A DNA stretch of 64,000 nucleotides from Leptofilum sp965223525 (GCF_965223525.1 NZ_CBDCWX010000005.1:1178001-1242000), one strand, 5' to 3'. Positions 24,748 through 33,950 are shown, counted from the first letter of the stretch. Notes: a model not told the origin generated them from the sequence alone. Numbers and translations are program-made.

Positions 24748-24776
24748 TTGTGAATAAGGAGGTGGTTAGATACATT
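24748..24776 (+). promoter_or_regulatory. Candidate promoter of aapJQMP
   Basis: TTGTGA (24748-24753), 17 bases, TACATT (24771-24776). The predicted leader is about 60 bases and ends in GGAGGAG before the aapJ ATG. Confidence 0.45.
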
Positions 24777-24844
24777 GAAATGAAGCTGAAAAGCACCCTG
24801 ACTTAAAAATTTTTTGTTAAGCTTACACTTGGAGGAGAATCCAT

Positions 24845-26020
24845 ATGAACAAGAAAATTGTTGTTGTAGCATTGCTTATGCTGACCCTGGCTCTGGTAGC
24901 TTGTGGCGGTGGCGAACCAGAAACTGTTACCGAGTTTGTAGAAGTTACCCGCATCGTCGAAGTTGCTGGCGATCCAGAAACGGTTGTAGAGACCGTTACT
25001 GAAACTGTCACCGAAACCGTTACCGAAACTGTCACCGAGCAGGTTGCGGTAGAGTTTGCAGGCGGTGGCGACACCCTGGCTCAGGTTCAATCTCGCGGTA
25101 CGCTGAACTGTGGTGGTAATGCCAATGTTCCTGGTTTTGGTTATCTGGATCCCGATACCGGTGGTTTCAGCGGTTTTGATATTGACTTCTGTAAAGCAAT
25201 TGCAGCGGCCGTTTTGGGCGATTCTGAAGCAATTGAAGTAACCCCCACAACCGGTCAATCCCGCTTCCCCACGCTGCAGTCTGGTGAGGTTGATGTACTC
25301 ATTCGTAACACCACCCACACCTTCAGCCGTGACACAGCTTTGGGCTTCGACTTCGCACCTATCACCTTCTACGATGGGCAAGGCATGATGGTTCGCGCCG
25401 AAAGCGGCATCACCACCCTGGCTGAACTCGAAGGCGCTACCATTTGTGTGCAGTCCGGCACCACCACAGAGAAGAACTTGTCTGACTACATGACCTCCAT
25501 CGGCGTTAACTACACGCCGCTGGTTGGTGATGATGCTGTGGCTACCCGCGACGCATATGATTCCGGCGCGTGCGACGGCTTCACGACAGATAAATCCGGT
25601 CTGGTTTCTCAGCAGATTTTGCTGGCTGACCCGTCCGCACACGTAATTCTGGACGAGGATATGTCCCGTGAGCCGCTGGGTCCTGTTACCCGTCACGGCG
25701 ACAACAACTGGAACGACATCGTGAGCTGGGTTGTGATGTGTACCGTCAACGCTGAATTCCTCGGCATTAGCAATGCAAACGTAGATAGCATGTTGGGCGG
25801 TGACGATCCCGTTATTCAGAACCTGCTAGGTGAGACTGGCGATCTGGGTCAGGCATTGGGCTTGGGCAACGATTTCTGTTACCAGGTTATCTCCCAAGTT
25901 GGTAACTACGAAGACATCTACAATGCGAACCTCGGCCCTGATACGCCATTTAACCTGGCACGGGCCCGCAATGCACTGTACACCGATGGCGGTATCCTCT
26001 ATCCGACGCCATTCAAATAA
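24845..26020 (+). CDS. aapJ: Amino-acid ABC transporter substrate-binding lipoprotein
   Basis: 391 residues, AapJ/YhdW-like general L-amino-acid binding protein. Lipobox LALVACGGG puts the lipid Cys at ~ residue 20. A striking linker of repeated (T)ETV units (nucleotides ~24988-25045) holds the binding domain away from the membrane. The mature part opens TLAQVQSRGTLNCGGNANVPGFGYLD, characteristic of family 3, and later GVNYTPLVGDDAV and ITTLAELEGATICVQSGTTTEKNL. A strong GGAGGAG ribosome-binding site precedes it. It is the first of four aap genes and is followed by a hairpin that may favour excess binding protein over permease. Confidence 0.92.
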   Translation: MNKKIVVVALLMLTLALVACGGGEPETVTEFVEVTRIVEVAGDPETVVETVTETVTETVTETVTEQVAVEFAGGGDTLAQVQSRGTLNCGGNANVPGFGYLDPDTGGFSGFDIDFCKAIAAAVLGDSEAIEVTPTTGQSRFPTLQSGEVDVLIRNTTHTFSRDTALGFDFAPITFYDGQGMMVRAESGITTLAELEGATICVQSGTTTEKNLSDYMTSIGVNYTPLVGDDAVATRDAYDSGACDGFTTDKSGLVSQQILLADPSAHVILDEDMSREPLGPVTRHGDNNWNDIVSWVVMCTVNAEFLGISNANVDSMLGGDDPVIQNLLGETGDLGQALGLGNDFCYQVISQVGNYEDIYNANLGPDTPFNLARARNALYTDGGILYPTPFK

Positions 26021-26051
26021 GATTTTTCTGATTTGATTGTTTGAGTAAAGC

Positions 26052-26080
26052 ACAGCCCGGCACATTGCGTGTCGGGCTGT
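26052..26080 (+). terminator. Hairpin between aapJ and the permease genes
   Basis: ACAGCCCGGCAC and GTGTCGGGCTGT pair around a five-base loop just after aapJ. Only CTTGTATG follows, so it is probably a partial terminator or a 3' stabiliser of the aapJ message, as common after binding-protein genes. Confidence 0.6.
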
Positions 26081-26087
26081 CTTGTAT

Positions 26088-26196
26088 GTAAATCACATAG
26101 AGAGTCTTTATGTAAACTGGTTTGCGAAATTGTGATTTGCTTAGGGAAAACGGGAGAATCATCGTTATCTAAATTCAAACTACTTTCCCGTTTTCA
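26088..26196 (-). repeat. Two-hairpin dispersed element, copy B (inverted)
   Basis: Reading the minus strand, TGAAAACGGGAAAG / TTCTCCCGTTTTCC and then GCAAATCACAA / TGTGATTTAC appear in the same order and spacing as copies A and C. It fills the aapJ-aapQ gap. Confidence 0.7.
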
Positions 26197-26223
26197 CCTA
26201 TAACCTAAAACAGGAGAACGCCC

Positions 26224-27846
26224 ATGTCGGACATACCCAGCAGTTCCATACGGGGCAATGAACGGATTCCGCCCTGGCGAGACGGCCGTATCATTGGGAT
26301 TTTGCTCCAAATAGCATTCGTCATATTTTTCCTATTTAGCGCCCGATGGCTACTTGTCAATATCAATAACAACATAATCGGCCTAGGCGAAGCGCAATTT
26401 ATTTGTCGAGACGGTACATCTAGCCTTCGCTGTGCCTTTGACTTTTTGAGTGCCGATGCTCAGTTCGATATTCAAGAATCAGTTATTGATTATGAACCTT
26501 CTGATTCTTTCTGGCGGGCCATTGCAGTTGGCGCGCTCAACACGATGAAAATTGCGTTCTTTGGCATCATTCTCACCACAATTTTGGGCACCATTACAGG
26601 TATTGCCCGATTGTCCCCCAACTGGTTGGTAAGTAACATTGCCAAATGGTACATTGACCTGATGCGTAACACCCCCTTGTTGCTTCAGCTATTTTTCCTG
26701 TACTTTGTTGTATTTCTGGTGGGGTTACCGCTTGTGGGCGAAGCGATTCAACTAGGGTCTGTTTTTGTAAGTCAGCGAGGTCTCAATTATCCCTCTCTGA
26801 TTCCCATGTCCTCCTTTGCTACCTGGGTTGCCTTTATTGTGTTAGGCATTGTTCAGGCGCAGCTCCTGTGGGTCATCCTGGGACGGCGCGAAGAGCAAAC
26901 GGGTCAGGAATCCAGCCGAACATTTTGGGTAATTCTTTCCTTCCTGATAGTGGTTGTCATTGGCTGGTATGTGGCTGGCAATAATAGCAACAACGAAGCG
27001 ATGCTGGTTGCCCGCGCCGACCGAGTTCGCGAATTTGACGATATTCCGGCACTGATTGAACGTCGTCTAAGCATTGGAGATTTGTCTGAAATTGATGACC
27101 TCATTGCAACTGGCGAACTAACACAAGAAGCAGTGGACGAAGCCCAATTTGCGATTTGTACCCTACAAGATTCCCCATCAGAAATTAACTTAACATCACA
27201 ACTGCGCCGGGCAAATGTGCCATTTTCAGTGAGTCGCAGTGACCGTGCCGATCAGGCGATTGGAGAATATGCAGAGGATGGCTGTGATGCTTTTGTGGCA
27301 ACAGCTGCCGTTGTGGCAGCCGAGCGTGATTTGTTAGAAAACAGTGCCGATCAGCTTGTTGTTCCCCTGCCAGAAACGCCCGTTCGCATCTCCACACCCA
27401 AGTTAGAAGGGTTCAACTTTGTGGGTGGTTCCAAAATGTCGCTGGAATTCTCAGCCATTTTGTTTGGGCTTGTTTTATACACCGGGGCTTTCGTCGCTGA
27501 GATTGTTCGTGCCGGTATTTTGTCTGTCTCAAAGGGACAAACAGAGGCCGCCAGAGCGTTGGGTCTTTCTGAAACGCAGCGGTTGCGCCTTGTTGTGTTG
27601 CCACAGGCGTTACGGGTTATTATTCCCCCGCTAACCAGCCAATATCTGAATCTCACAAAGAACTCCAGTTTGGCGTTGGCTGTCCTCTATCCTGATTTGT
27701 ACCGTACCATCAACACAATTATCAATCAGTCAGGTCGTGCCATTCAGCCAATTGTGATTTTGGCTTTAACCTATCTGTCGTTTAGCCTGTTCATTTCATT
27801 CTTCCTGAACTGGTATAACCGCAGAATTGCGCTGGTGGAGAGATAA
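26224..27846 (+). CDS. aapQ: Amino-acid ABC permease AapQ, with an inserted binding-protein-like lobe
   Basis: 540 residues, against ~390-400 in E. coli YhdX or AapQ. The N-terminal permease part (FWRAIAVGALNTMKIAFFGIILTT, then LMRNTPLLLQLFFLYF) and the C-terminal EAA loop (GQTEAARALGLSETQRLRLVVLPQALRVIIPPLTSQYL) are canonical. Between them, residues ~260-390 form a soluble insertion whose AICTLQ, NLTSQL, ANVPFS and DGCDAFVAT segments align with the second lobe of the family 3 binding protein encoded next door (TICVQS, NLSDYM, IGVNYT, GACDGFTT). A partial solute-binding domain in a permease is unusual. It has its own AGGAGAA ribosome-binding site and abuts aapM (2 bases). Confidence 0.85.
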   Translation: MSDIPSSSIRGNERIPPWRDGRIIGILLQIAFVIFFLFSARWLLVNINNNIIGLGEAQFICRDGTSSLRCAFDFLSADAQFDIQESVIDYEPSDSFWRAIAVGALNTMKIAFFGIILTTILGTITGIARLSPNWLVSNIAKWYIDLMRNTPLLLQLFFLYFVVFLVGLPLVGEAIQLGSVFVSQRGLNYPSLIPMSSFATWVAFIVLGIVQAQLLWVILGRREEQTGQESSRTFWVILSFLIVVVIGWYVAGNNSNNEAMLVARADRVREFDDIPALIERRLSIGDLSEIDDLIATGELTQEAVDEAQFAICTLQDSPSEINLTSQLRRANVPFSVSRSDRADQAIGEYAEDGCDAFVATAAVVAAERDLLENSADQLVVPLPETPVRISTPKLEGFNFVGGSKMSLEFSAILFGLVLYTGAFVAEIVRAGILSVSKGQTEAARALGLSETQRLRLVVLPQALRVIIPPLTSQYLNLTKNSSLALAVLYPDLYRTINTIINQSGRAIQPIVILALTYLSFSLFISFFLNWYNRRIALVER

Positions 27847-27848
27847 TC

Positions 27849-30062
27849 ATGACGACATTACCCCAAAAACAAACGCGCTTTGACTTTTTGCCTGACGATT
27901 TTCAGGCTCAGATTAACCGTTTCGTAACAGAGCAGATTACCCGCTCATGGATTTTGACACTTTGGTTGATCGTTCTCACTGCCTTTACGCTAAATACGGT
28001 TGTTAACCGAGTACAGGCTGCGCCTATCTCTACCATTTTGGTTTTGGTGGCTTGGGTGGTGACAGTGGCCTTGGTTGCCATCAATGAGCTACGGCACAAG
28101 CACAATGCGTTATCGCTGTGGCTCAAAAATAACATGTACAACAACATCACCAACACTCAAATTAGCTTACTGATTGTGTTGGGGATTATTGCTGCGGTGA
28201 TTGCTTTTTACAACTATGCTTGGGTCAATGCCAGCTTTGTGTCGGTGCCAGCAAAGGATTATAAGGCAGAATTGATCGACGCTGGTGGCAGCGAGTACTG
28301 TTTTACAATGGGTGGGGTGGATACAGATGTATCGGCAACTACCATCGTGGAAGACTCTGCAGAACGCTGCTTTGCTACGGCCGATCTCGCCGCGCCCCCC
28401 AGCAATTTGGCTGTGGGCGAAGAGGCTTCCTCTTTTTGCTTCGATGTAAGCCCAGATGATCCAGAGAATGGCATTACGTGTTTTGCCAGCACGGCCGAAA
28501 ATCCACGCTTCTTTGATGTGGAGCGGGAATTTACCGGGGCTAACTGGGGCGCTGTGGAAGCAAACCTGCTGACAATGATGATCTTCCGCTTTAACCGTGA
28601 CGAAACGTGGCGGATTTGGGCAGTGATCATTTTGTTGGTGGTGCTTTTTGTACCCACAACATTTGTTTACCGGGATAGTTTCCAAAATAAGCGGCTGCGC
28701 CAGATTCTGACCTATCTTTGGTTGGCATCGCCAATTGTTGTTTATCTGCTCCTTCGCGGGGTGAATCCCGTGCCGTTTGAGGTGGATGGGTTCGGTTCAG
28801 TCACGCGTGGCATTTGGGATAACACCTTTGCCTGGACTGGTTTTATTGAAGAACTGGAAGAGGCGGGGCGCATAACGTATGTAAACGGCCGTCCCCTTGA
28901 GCGTCTCGGCGATGGCGTCTTACAACCCATTTCTAACTGGACACGAATTCAGGCAACCCTTTCTGGTAACCGGAATTTGCTTGGCGTGCTAGGTTTCCTT
29001 GTTTTCGGTGGGCTTGCTTTCTTTATCAACCGACGCTTCCCGCAACAGGAACGCGAAGGGGAACTCACCATATTTGGCCGAACGTTATTGCGACTATTGT
29101 TGATCGTTTTTGGCGTTTTGGCCTTTTTAGCCCTCATACAAGTGTTCAGCATGATCATTGGTTCATTTAGCTACACTAGGGAACTGATGGTTGATGGCGT
29201 TCCTCAGGAAGTGACTCAGCCCATCTTCTCAGATATTGACCCAGACGTGAATTGGGGTGGTTTTTTACTCACCCTCATCATTACCGTCTTTGCCATTGTG
29301 GTTTCCTTCCCCATTGGCCTCTTGATGGCTCTTGGGCGTCGCAGCACGATTCGCGGTATTCCCGCTTGGCTAACGTATGGTGCAGCACTTGCCATTGCCA
29401 TTTGGGGGTTCATCAACAGCACACCGCAGCTTATTGAAGATGCTCGGAATACCGTAGAGTTGGCTTTGGCTTACTGGCCTGTGTTGGTTTTGGTAATCGC
29501 CTTCGCCTTCCAGAGGACCTTCAAGGGCAATGTGTTGGCTGCATTTAGCACCATTTACATTGAATTTGTGCGTGGTGTGCCGCTTATTACCGTTTTATTC
29601 GGTAGCATTATTCTGTTCCCGATTTTATTGCCCCCTGGCGTAGAAATACTGAATACCTGGCGCGTGTTGTGGGCTGTGGCTCTCTTCGCGGCGGCGTATT
29701 TGGCAGAGAATGTGCGTGGTGGTTTGCAGGCGATTCCCAACGGACAGTACGAAGCGGCCGATTCTCTCGGATTTAGTGCGTACCAAAAGTATCGGCTCAT
29801 CATTTTGCCACAGGCTTTGCGCGTGGTAATTCCGGCAATCGTTGGCCAGTTCATTGGTTTGTTCAAAGACACAACGCTGGTGGCTATCGTCGGTATGTTT
29901 GATGTGTTAGGCGTGGCCAACGCCATTGCTGCTCAGGAAGATTGGTTGGGCGTTCGTCGTGAGCCTTACATTTTCTTGGCAGTACTTTACTTTGTCGGCT
30001 CGGCAATTATGACTGCTTACAGCCGTCGCCTGGAACGTCAAACCGGCTTGGGTGAGAGATAA
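27849..30062 (+). CDS. aapM: Amino-acid ABC permease AapM, enlarged
   Basis: 737 residues, roughly double usual AapM. The C-terminal half has the permease core: IYIEFVRGVPLITVLFGSIIL, the EAA loop GQYEAADSLGFSAYQKYRLIILPQALRVVIPAIVGQFIGLFKDTTL, and the final AYSRRLERQTG. The N-terminal half has additional membrane segments and a periplasmic loop with Cys residues in CFTMGG, RCFATA, FCFDVS and TCFAST, probably disulfide-bonded. Together with the AapQ insertion, it suggests that both permeases evolved extra periplasmic domains. It forms a heterodimer with AapQ. It is followed by 86 bases with an inverted repeat (TAGTGG/CCACTA) and then aapP. Confidence 0.85.
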   Translation: MTTLPQKQTRFDFLPDDFQAQINRFVTEQITRSWILTLWLIVLTAFTLNTVVNRVQAAPISTILVLVAWVVTVALVAINELRHKHNALSLWLKNNMYNNITNTQISLLIVLGIIAAVIAFYNYAWVNASFVSVPAKDYKAELIDAGGSEYCFTMGGVDTDVSATTIVEDSAERCFATADLAAPPSNLAVGEEASSFCFDVSPDDPENGITCFASTAENPRFFDVEREFTGANWGAVEANLLTMMIFRFNRDETWRIWAVIILLVVLFVPTTFVYRDSFQNKRLRQILTYLWLASPIVVYLLLRGVNPVPFEVDGFGSVTRGIWDNTFAWTGFIEELEEAGRITYVNGRPLERLGDGVLQPISNWTRIQATLSGNRNLLGVLGFLVFGGLAFFINRRFPQQEREGELTIFGRTLLRLLLIVFGVLAFLALIQVFSMIIGSFSYTRELMVDGVPQEVTQPIFSDIDPDVNWGGFLLTLIITVFAIVVSFPIGLLMALGRRSTIRGIPAWLTYGAALAIAIWGFINSTPQLIEDARNTVELALAYWPVLVLVIAFAFQRTFKGNVLAAFSTIYIEFVRGVPLITVLFGSIILFPILLPPGVEILNTWRVLWAVALFAAAYLAENVRGGLQAIPNGQYEAADSLGFSAYQKYRLIILPQALRVVIPAIVGQFIGLFKDTTLVAIVGMFDVLGVANAIAAQEDWLGVRREPYIFLAVLYFVGSAIMTAYSRRLERQTGLGER

Positions 30063-30148
30063 AAAGATAGTGGCGAGGGGTTAGTGGCTAGTTGCTTTTA
30101 CCAACCACTATTTGCTAACCACCAGCCACTCCTTCTTAGGAGAGAAAA
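30063..30148 (+). repeat. TTAGTGG inverted repeat between aapM and aapP
   Basis: GGTTAGTGGCTAG and AACCACTATTTGCTAACCACC repeat in inverted form, a low-complexity style also found at 42.64-42.71 kb and 44.26-44.32 kb. It ends in the AGGAGAG ribosome-binding site of aapP. Confidence 0.5.
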
Positions 30149-30913
30149 ATGACAACAGCAGCTACGCTATCGCAAGTAGAAAACGTAATCGTTTGTAACA
30201 ATATCAACAAATGGTATGGTGATTACCATGCGCTCCGGGATGTGAGCCTAACCGTAAAAACAGGTGAGGTGATTGTGATTTTGGGGCCATCTGGCTCTGG
30301 CAAATCAACATTTATCCGCACACTTAACCGTTTGGAAGAGCACCAAGGCGGTGACATTATTGTGGATGGCATTACGCTCAGCCACGATGTGCGTAACATT
30401 GCCGAGATTCGGCGGGATGTGGGGATGGTGTTCCAGCAGTTTAACCTGTTCCCGCACCTGACGGTGTTGGAAAATGTGACGCTGGCTCCGATTCACGTTC
30501 GTAAATGGTCGCGTGAGCGCTCTGAAGAGGTGGCGATGAAGTGGCTTACGCGCGTGGGCATCCCAGAGCAGGCAGGTAAGTATCCTGGGCAGCTTTCTGG
30601 TGGTCAACAGCAGCGTGTGGCCATTGCCCGCACCCTGGCGATGGAGCCAAATATCTTGCTGTTTGATGAGCCAACCTCGGCATTGGACCCGGAAATGATC
30701 AAGGAAGTGCTGGACGTGATGCGCGACTTGGCGCGGTCTGGCTACACCATTTTGGCGGTCACGCATGAGATGGGTTTTGCTCGTGAGGTGGCGGATCGGG
30801 TGATCTTCATGGATGCAGGGCAAATTGTGGAGATTAACACGCCGGAGGATTTCTTTACTAACCCGAAGAATGACCGGACGAAGTTGTTCTTATCGCAGAT
30901 TTTGCATCATTAA
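30149..30913 (+). CDS. aapP: Amino-acid ABC transporter ATP-binding protein
   Basis: 254 residues. All ABC motifs are present: Walker A GPSGSGKST, Q-loop VFQQFNLFPHLTVLENV, signature LSGGQQQR, Walker B ILLFDEPTSALDPE, switch His VTHEMGF. It powers uptake by the AapQM permease. The nearby AGGAGAG is an excellent ribosome-binding site. It ends the operon and is followed by a clear intrinsic terminator built around GGCCGT. Confidence 0.97.
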   Translation: MTTAATLSQVENVIVCNNINKWYGDYHALRDVSLTVKTGEVIVILGPSGSGKSTFIRTLNRLEEHQGGDIIVDGITLSHDVRNIAEIRRDVGMVFQQFNLFPHLTVLENVTLAPIHVRKWSRERSEEVAMKWLTRVGIPEQAGKYPGQLSGGQQQRVAIARTLAMEPNILLFDEPTSALDPEMIKEVLDVMRDLARSGYTILAVTHEMGFAREVADRVIFMDAGQIVEINTPEDFFTNPKNDRTKLFLSQILHH

Positions 30914-30952
30914 TTCCGGTATTCGGTGTCCAGTAATCAGTCAGTATAGAAT

Positions 30953-30982
30953 GGCCGTTTCTCACGAGACGGCCGTTTTTTT
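30953..30982 (+). terminator. Intrinsic terminator of the aap operon, built from GGCCGT
   Basis: GGCCGTTTCTC pairs with GAGACGGCC (two T bulged) and then runs into GTTTTTTT. The iterated palindrome thus serves as stem sequence. It overlaps the last bases of the convergent gene at 30981. Confidence 0.8.
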
Positions 30983-32900
30983 ATTGTTGGAACCAGTGCA
31001 GGCGAGGGCGGAGCCGGGCGGCTTGTTCGGGGGGCGTGTTGGTTTGAACGGCCGTTAACATCTCCCAGCTAAATAAATGTTGTTCTTCAATTAAAACCGG
31101 GCGGCTAAAGGGGAAGGCGGAGCGCATAGCGTTGCCCAAATCGTGCGGCAATCGGCCCCAAAATTGGCTACTGGTTGCCACCGAGGGGCGGGCGGGTACA
31201 AAGCGGAACCGTGCCGACGGCGGTTGATTTGCCAGAAATTTGAGCCACTCCCAAGCGGCATACGATCGTTCCGACCCCGACGTAATAAAGCCACCATCCA
31301 CCCACAACGGCGCGATCCCATCGAACCGGTTGGAGCCAGGGAAGGGAACCACACCCATTGGATCCATTTGCACGCGTAGTTCATAAAGCAAGGGTGAATC
31401 CACCCAAATAACAGCCCGGCGGCGAGCCGATTGCCAATTAGAGAGGATGCCAGCACGCTCCATGTCGTTCATTTGCGTGAAGTCTGGGAGTTGGCCGGGC
31501 TGCCCAGCCAGCGCGTTGTACCAGCGCAGCGTGGCGGCAACGGATTCCGGCGTGAGCGGTTGGTCACAGCGGACGGTGGCTTCTTCACAACTGTTGTTCC
31601 AGTTGTAGGCGTATGAAAAGAGTACGTCTGGCCCCACATCTAAAAAGCCCCACTCTAAAAGGCCATTTTGTGAATCTGGCCCGAAGGAAACGGCCGTCAT
31701 GTCTGCTTCCATCTCTTCCCATGTCCAGCGGAGAGTTGGCTCTGGCTGTTCGGCCACGCGGTAGGCACTTTTGTCGTAAAAAATGACGTTCATCCGGGCC
31801 GCGAGGGGCATAAACCACATGCGATCTTGCCACCAGGCACCTTGCCATACCTGCTCATAAAAGTCGGCGCGGTCAAAATCGGGGTCTGTTTGCATCATGG
31901 TGGTCAGGTCACGGACGGCCCCTGCTGCCAGAAATTCGGCCGTGGGCCTTGTGCCAATGATGTCTAGCGTGGCCAAATCGTTGGGCGTGGGCTTGGAAAA
32001 TCTCAGCGGAATCAACTCGATGGTGATGCGTGGATTTTGAGCCATGAATTGGGCGGCAACCATTTGGTAAGCCATCATAGGGTAATCTGCTTCGGGGATG
32101 CCAAAGCGGAGGGTGACCTGGCCGAATCGGTCTGTAATACGGCCGTCTACCAATTCCCAAAACAGCTCCGACGGTGCACCATTTTCATCTAACCCGACAA
32201 GACGCGGGGAGGGGAAGGTGAGCTCATCAGCTGCGCCCGTTTCCTGGAAGTGGGGGGCGATGGTGATTGTGAACGGCCGTTCCGCTGTGGGACAATTGGC
32301 GACGCACAGGGTGAGAATGCGCTCGGTGATCTGGTCTCCAATTTGCTCAGCCAGATCGGTGTCGGTTTGGGTGTAGCGCAGGCGACCCCACGCATAATCG
32401 GTGAAGGTGAGGCTGCCCCAGTAGCCCGGCGCATCTGGCTGGCGGATGAGGCTGCCGTCTGGCTGAATTTGCCAGAAGCCGACGCGCTGATACGTGTCTG
32501 TGCCTTCGCGCCATTGCAGATTGGCCCAAATGTGGTCTTCGTGTTGTTCGGCGTGGGTGATGACGGGATCGTGGTGGTATAGACGGCCGTTTAGCGGCAT
32601 CAGTTGGGCAGAAAACCAATCTGAATCATTCGCCTGGAAACTGAAAAAAAGATCGCCATCCCCACCCAGGTACGCTTCTCGTTCAAAGTCAAGCGCATCC
32701 TGCGCCCAACGAACGGCATTTTCTTCAGCATCGGCTAACTGTGTTTGGGCTGAGCGCCATAGCCCAAACACAGCCCCCAGCACAACCACGATGAGTGCCA
32801 GCCAGAACCAGGGGAAGGCATTGCGGGAAACGGCCGTATCTGGCGCAGGGGGTAGTTCGTCCTCTTCTTCGCCAATTTGCCAATCGAAGCGATCGCTCAT
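30981..32900 (-). CDS. Membrane-anchored extracellular solute-binding-like protein
   Basis: 639 residues. A cytosolic N-terminal ~28 residues (acidic) is followed by a membrane helix (FPWFWLALIVVVLGAVFGLW). The extracytoplasmic region has a ~200-residue N-terminal part (FEREAYLGGDGDLFFSFQ onward) and from ~ residue 250 a family 1 (MalE-like) binding domain: TLRFGIPEADYPMMAYQMVAAQFMAQNPRITIELIP, PLAARMNVIFYDKSAY, DGIAPLWVDGGFITSGSE. Instead of a lipoprotein signal there is a single membrane anchor, and no permease or ATPase lies nearby, so a sensory role is as likely as transport. It carries eight CGGCCG sites. Confidence 0.75.
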   Translation of the reverse strand: MSDRFDWQIGEEEDELPPAPDTAVSRNAFPWFWLALIVVVLGAVFGLWRSAQTQLADAEENAVRWAQDALDFEREAYLGGDGDLFFSFQANDSDWFSAQLMPLNGRLYHHDPVITHAEQHEDHIWANLQWREGTDTYQRVGFWQIQPDGSLIRQPDAPGYWGSLTFTDYAWGRLRYTQTDTDLAEQIGDQITERILTLCVANCPTAERPFTITIAPHFQETGAADELTFPSPRLVGLDENGAPSELFWELVDGRITDRFGQVTLRFGIPEADYPMMAYQMVAAQFMAQNPRITIELIPLRFSKPTPNDLATLDIIGTRPTAEFLAAGAVRDLTTMMQTDPDFDRADFYEQVWQGAWWQDRMWFMPLAARMNVIFYDKSAYRVAEQPEPTLRWTWEEMEADMTAVSFGPDSQNGLLEWGFLDVGPDVLFSYAYNWNNSCEEATVRCDQPLTPESVAATLRWYNALAGQPGQLPDFTQMNDMERAGILSNWQSARRRAVIWVDSPLLYELRVQMDPMGVVPFPGSNRFDGIAPLWVDGGFITSGSERSYAAWEWLKFLANQPPSARFRFVPARPSVATSSQFWGRLPHDLGNAMRSAFPFSRPVLIEEQHLFSWEMLTAVQTNTPPEQAARLRPRLHWFQQ

Positions 32901-33269
32901 CTCTCACCGCCAAGGGGGTATGCCTACTTTAAGTTGAATCGGTGACAAGAGTATAAAACAAATTTGACCTTTACGCATTATTCCGGGCGGCGCAATTAGG
33001 GCTTTTCAGTTTTCGTACTTTTAGTACGCGGACTAGCGCAGATGACGCGGAAACCTGCTTCTAATCTGCGCTTGTCTGCGTTAATTCGCGTCCCATTGGC
33101 TAATAATACGGACTTTTGAATGCAACCACGGTTTTTCTGCGCTTGTTCGCGTCCTAAAATTGTGACGATTACAAAATGGTGCCAAATCGTTTTGGGGCGG
33201 GACGGTTTGTGGGACGTTGCTGGGGCGGCCGTTTTATATGATGCCATCAAATTAAAACGGAGGTTCCCG
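32901..33269. repeat. Intergenic region with GCGCAGAT / CTGCG repeats
   Basis: No gene. TACGCGGACTAGCGCAGATGACGCGG and later TCTGCGCTTGTCTGCGTTAATTCGCG (33009-33095) and TCTGCGCTTGTTCGCGTCC (33136-33154) are short direct and inverted repeats of the same family seen at 9.7 kb. One ACGGCCG-like site (GGCGGCCGTT) is near 33226. Confidence 0.5.
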
Positions 33270-33854
33270 ATGATTCAGCAAACAACCTATCAAAACTATC
33301 AACTAAAAACCAACTTTGGCCGAACGGCCGTTACCATCCGACCCATGAACTCCAGTGATACAGAATTGCTGGTCGCCCTGCACGAGCGGCTCTCAGAAGA
33401 AAGTTTATACAAGCGGTTTTTGCGGGTTTATCGCCCATCGGTGCGAGACATTAAATTCATCACCCACCTCTCGGCGACGCAAGGGGCGGGCGTGGTAGCC
33501 ACAACTGAGGTGCGTGGGCGCGAACAGGCCATCGGGCTAGCGTACTATGTTATTGAAGACGAAAAACGGCCTGTCACTGCTGAACCTGCGTTTGTTGTTG
33601 ATGATTGGTATCAGGGGCAAGGGGTTGGTAAAAAGCTGTTTGCTGCACTGTGCCAAACGGCTGTAAACAACCAAATCTCTTGCTTCAACGTGGTGATGCA
33701 CCCAGCCAATGGTGGCATGATGCGAATCTTTGAGCAGAGTGGATTGCCCATGCAGCAGCGGCATCATTATGGCGAGCGGGAGCTGACTATTCAGCTACAG
33801 CCGCCTACAAACTACCATTTTCTGGATACGGCCGTTGCACTTCATGCACTATAG
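33270..33854 (+). CDS. GNAT-family N-acetyltransferase
   Basis: 194 residues with the acetyl-CoA-binding motif A (VVDDWYQGQGVGKKLFAALC, ~ residue 118). The N-terminus VTIRPMNSSDTELLVALHERLSEESLYKRFL resembles acetyltransferase domains of protein lysine acetyltransferases. No partner domain is fused here. The ATG at 33270 is chosen on the GGAGG eight bases before it; the frame is open further back. Contains two ACGGCCGT sites. The substrate is unknown. Confidence 0.82.
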   Translation: MIQQTTYQNYQLKTNFGRTAVTIRPMNSSDTELLVALHERLSEESLYKRFLRVYRPSVRDIKFITHLSATQGAGVVATTEVRGREQAIGLAYYVIEDEKRPVTAEPAFVVDDWYQGQGVGKKLFAALCQTAVNNQISCFNVVMHPANGGMMRIFEQSGLPMQQRHHYGERELTIQLQPPTNYHFLDTAVALHAL

Positions 33855-33856
33855 AG

Positions 33857-33950
33857 CTTACGCATTTGCCCTCACTAGACTACAAAAGTCTTGGGGCCAA
33901 TGATGCTAATTCCAGAAAGAGTAAGACTTTTGTAGTCTTTACTGCGTAAG
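33857..33950 (+). terminator. Nested inverted repeat downstream of the GNAT gene
   Basis: Outer arms CTTACGCA / TGCGTAAG (33857-33864, 33943-33950) and inner perfect 15-base arms GACTACAAAAGTCTT / AAGACTTTTGTAGTC (33878-33892, 33923-33937) make a long cruciform between two convergent genes. The inner arm resembles the repeat at 18670-18731. Confidence 0.6.
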
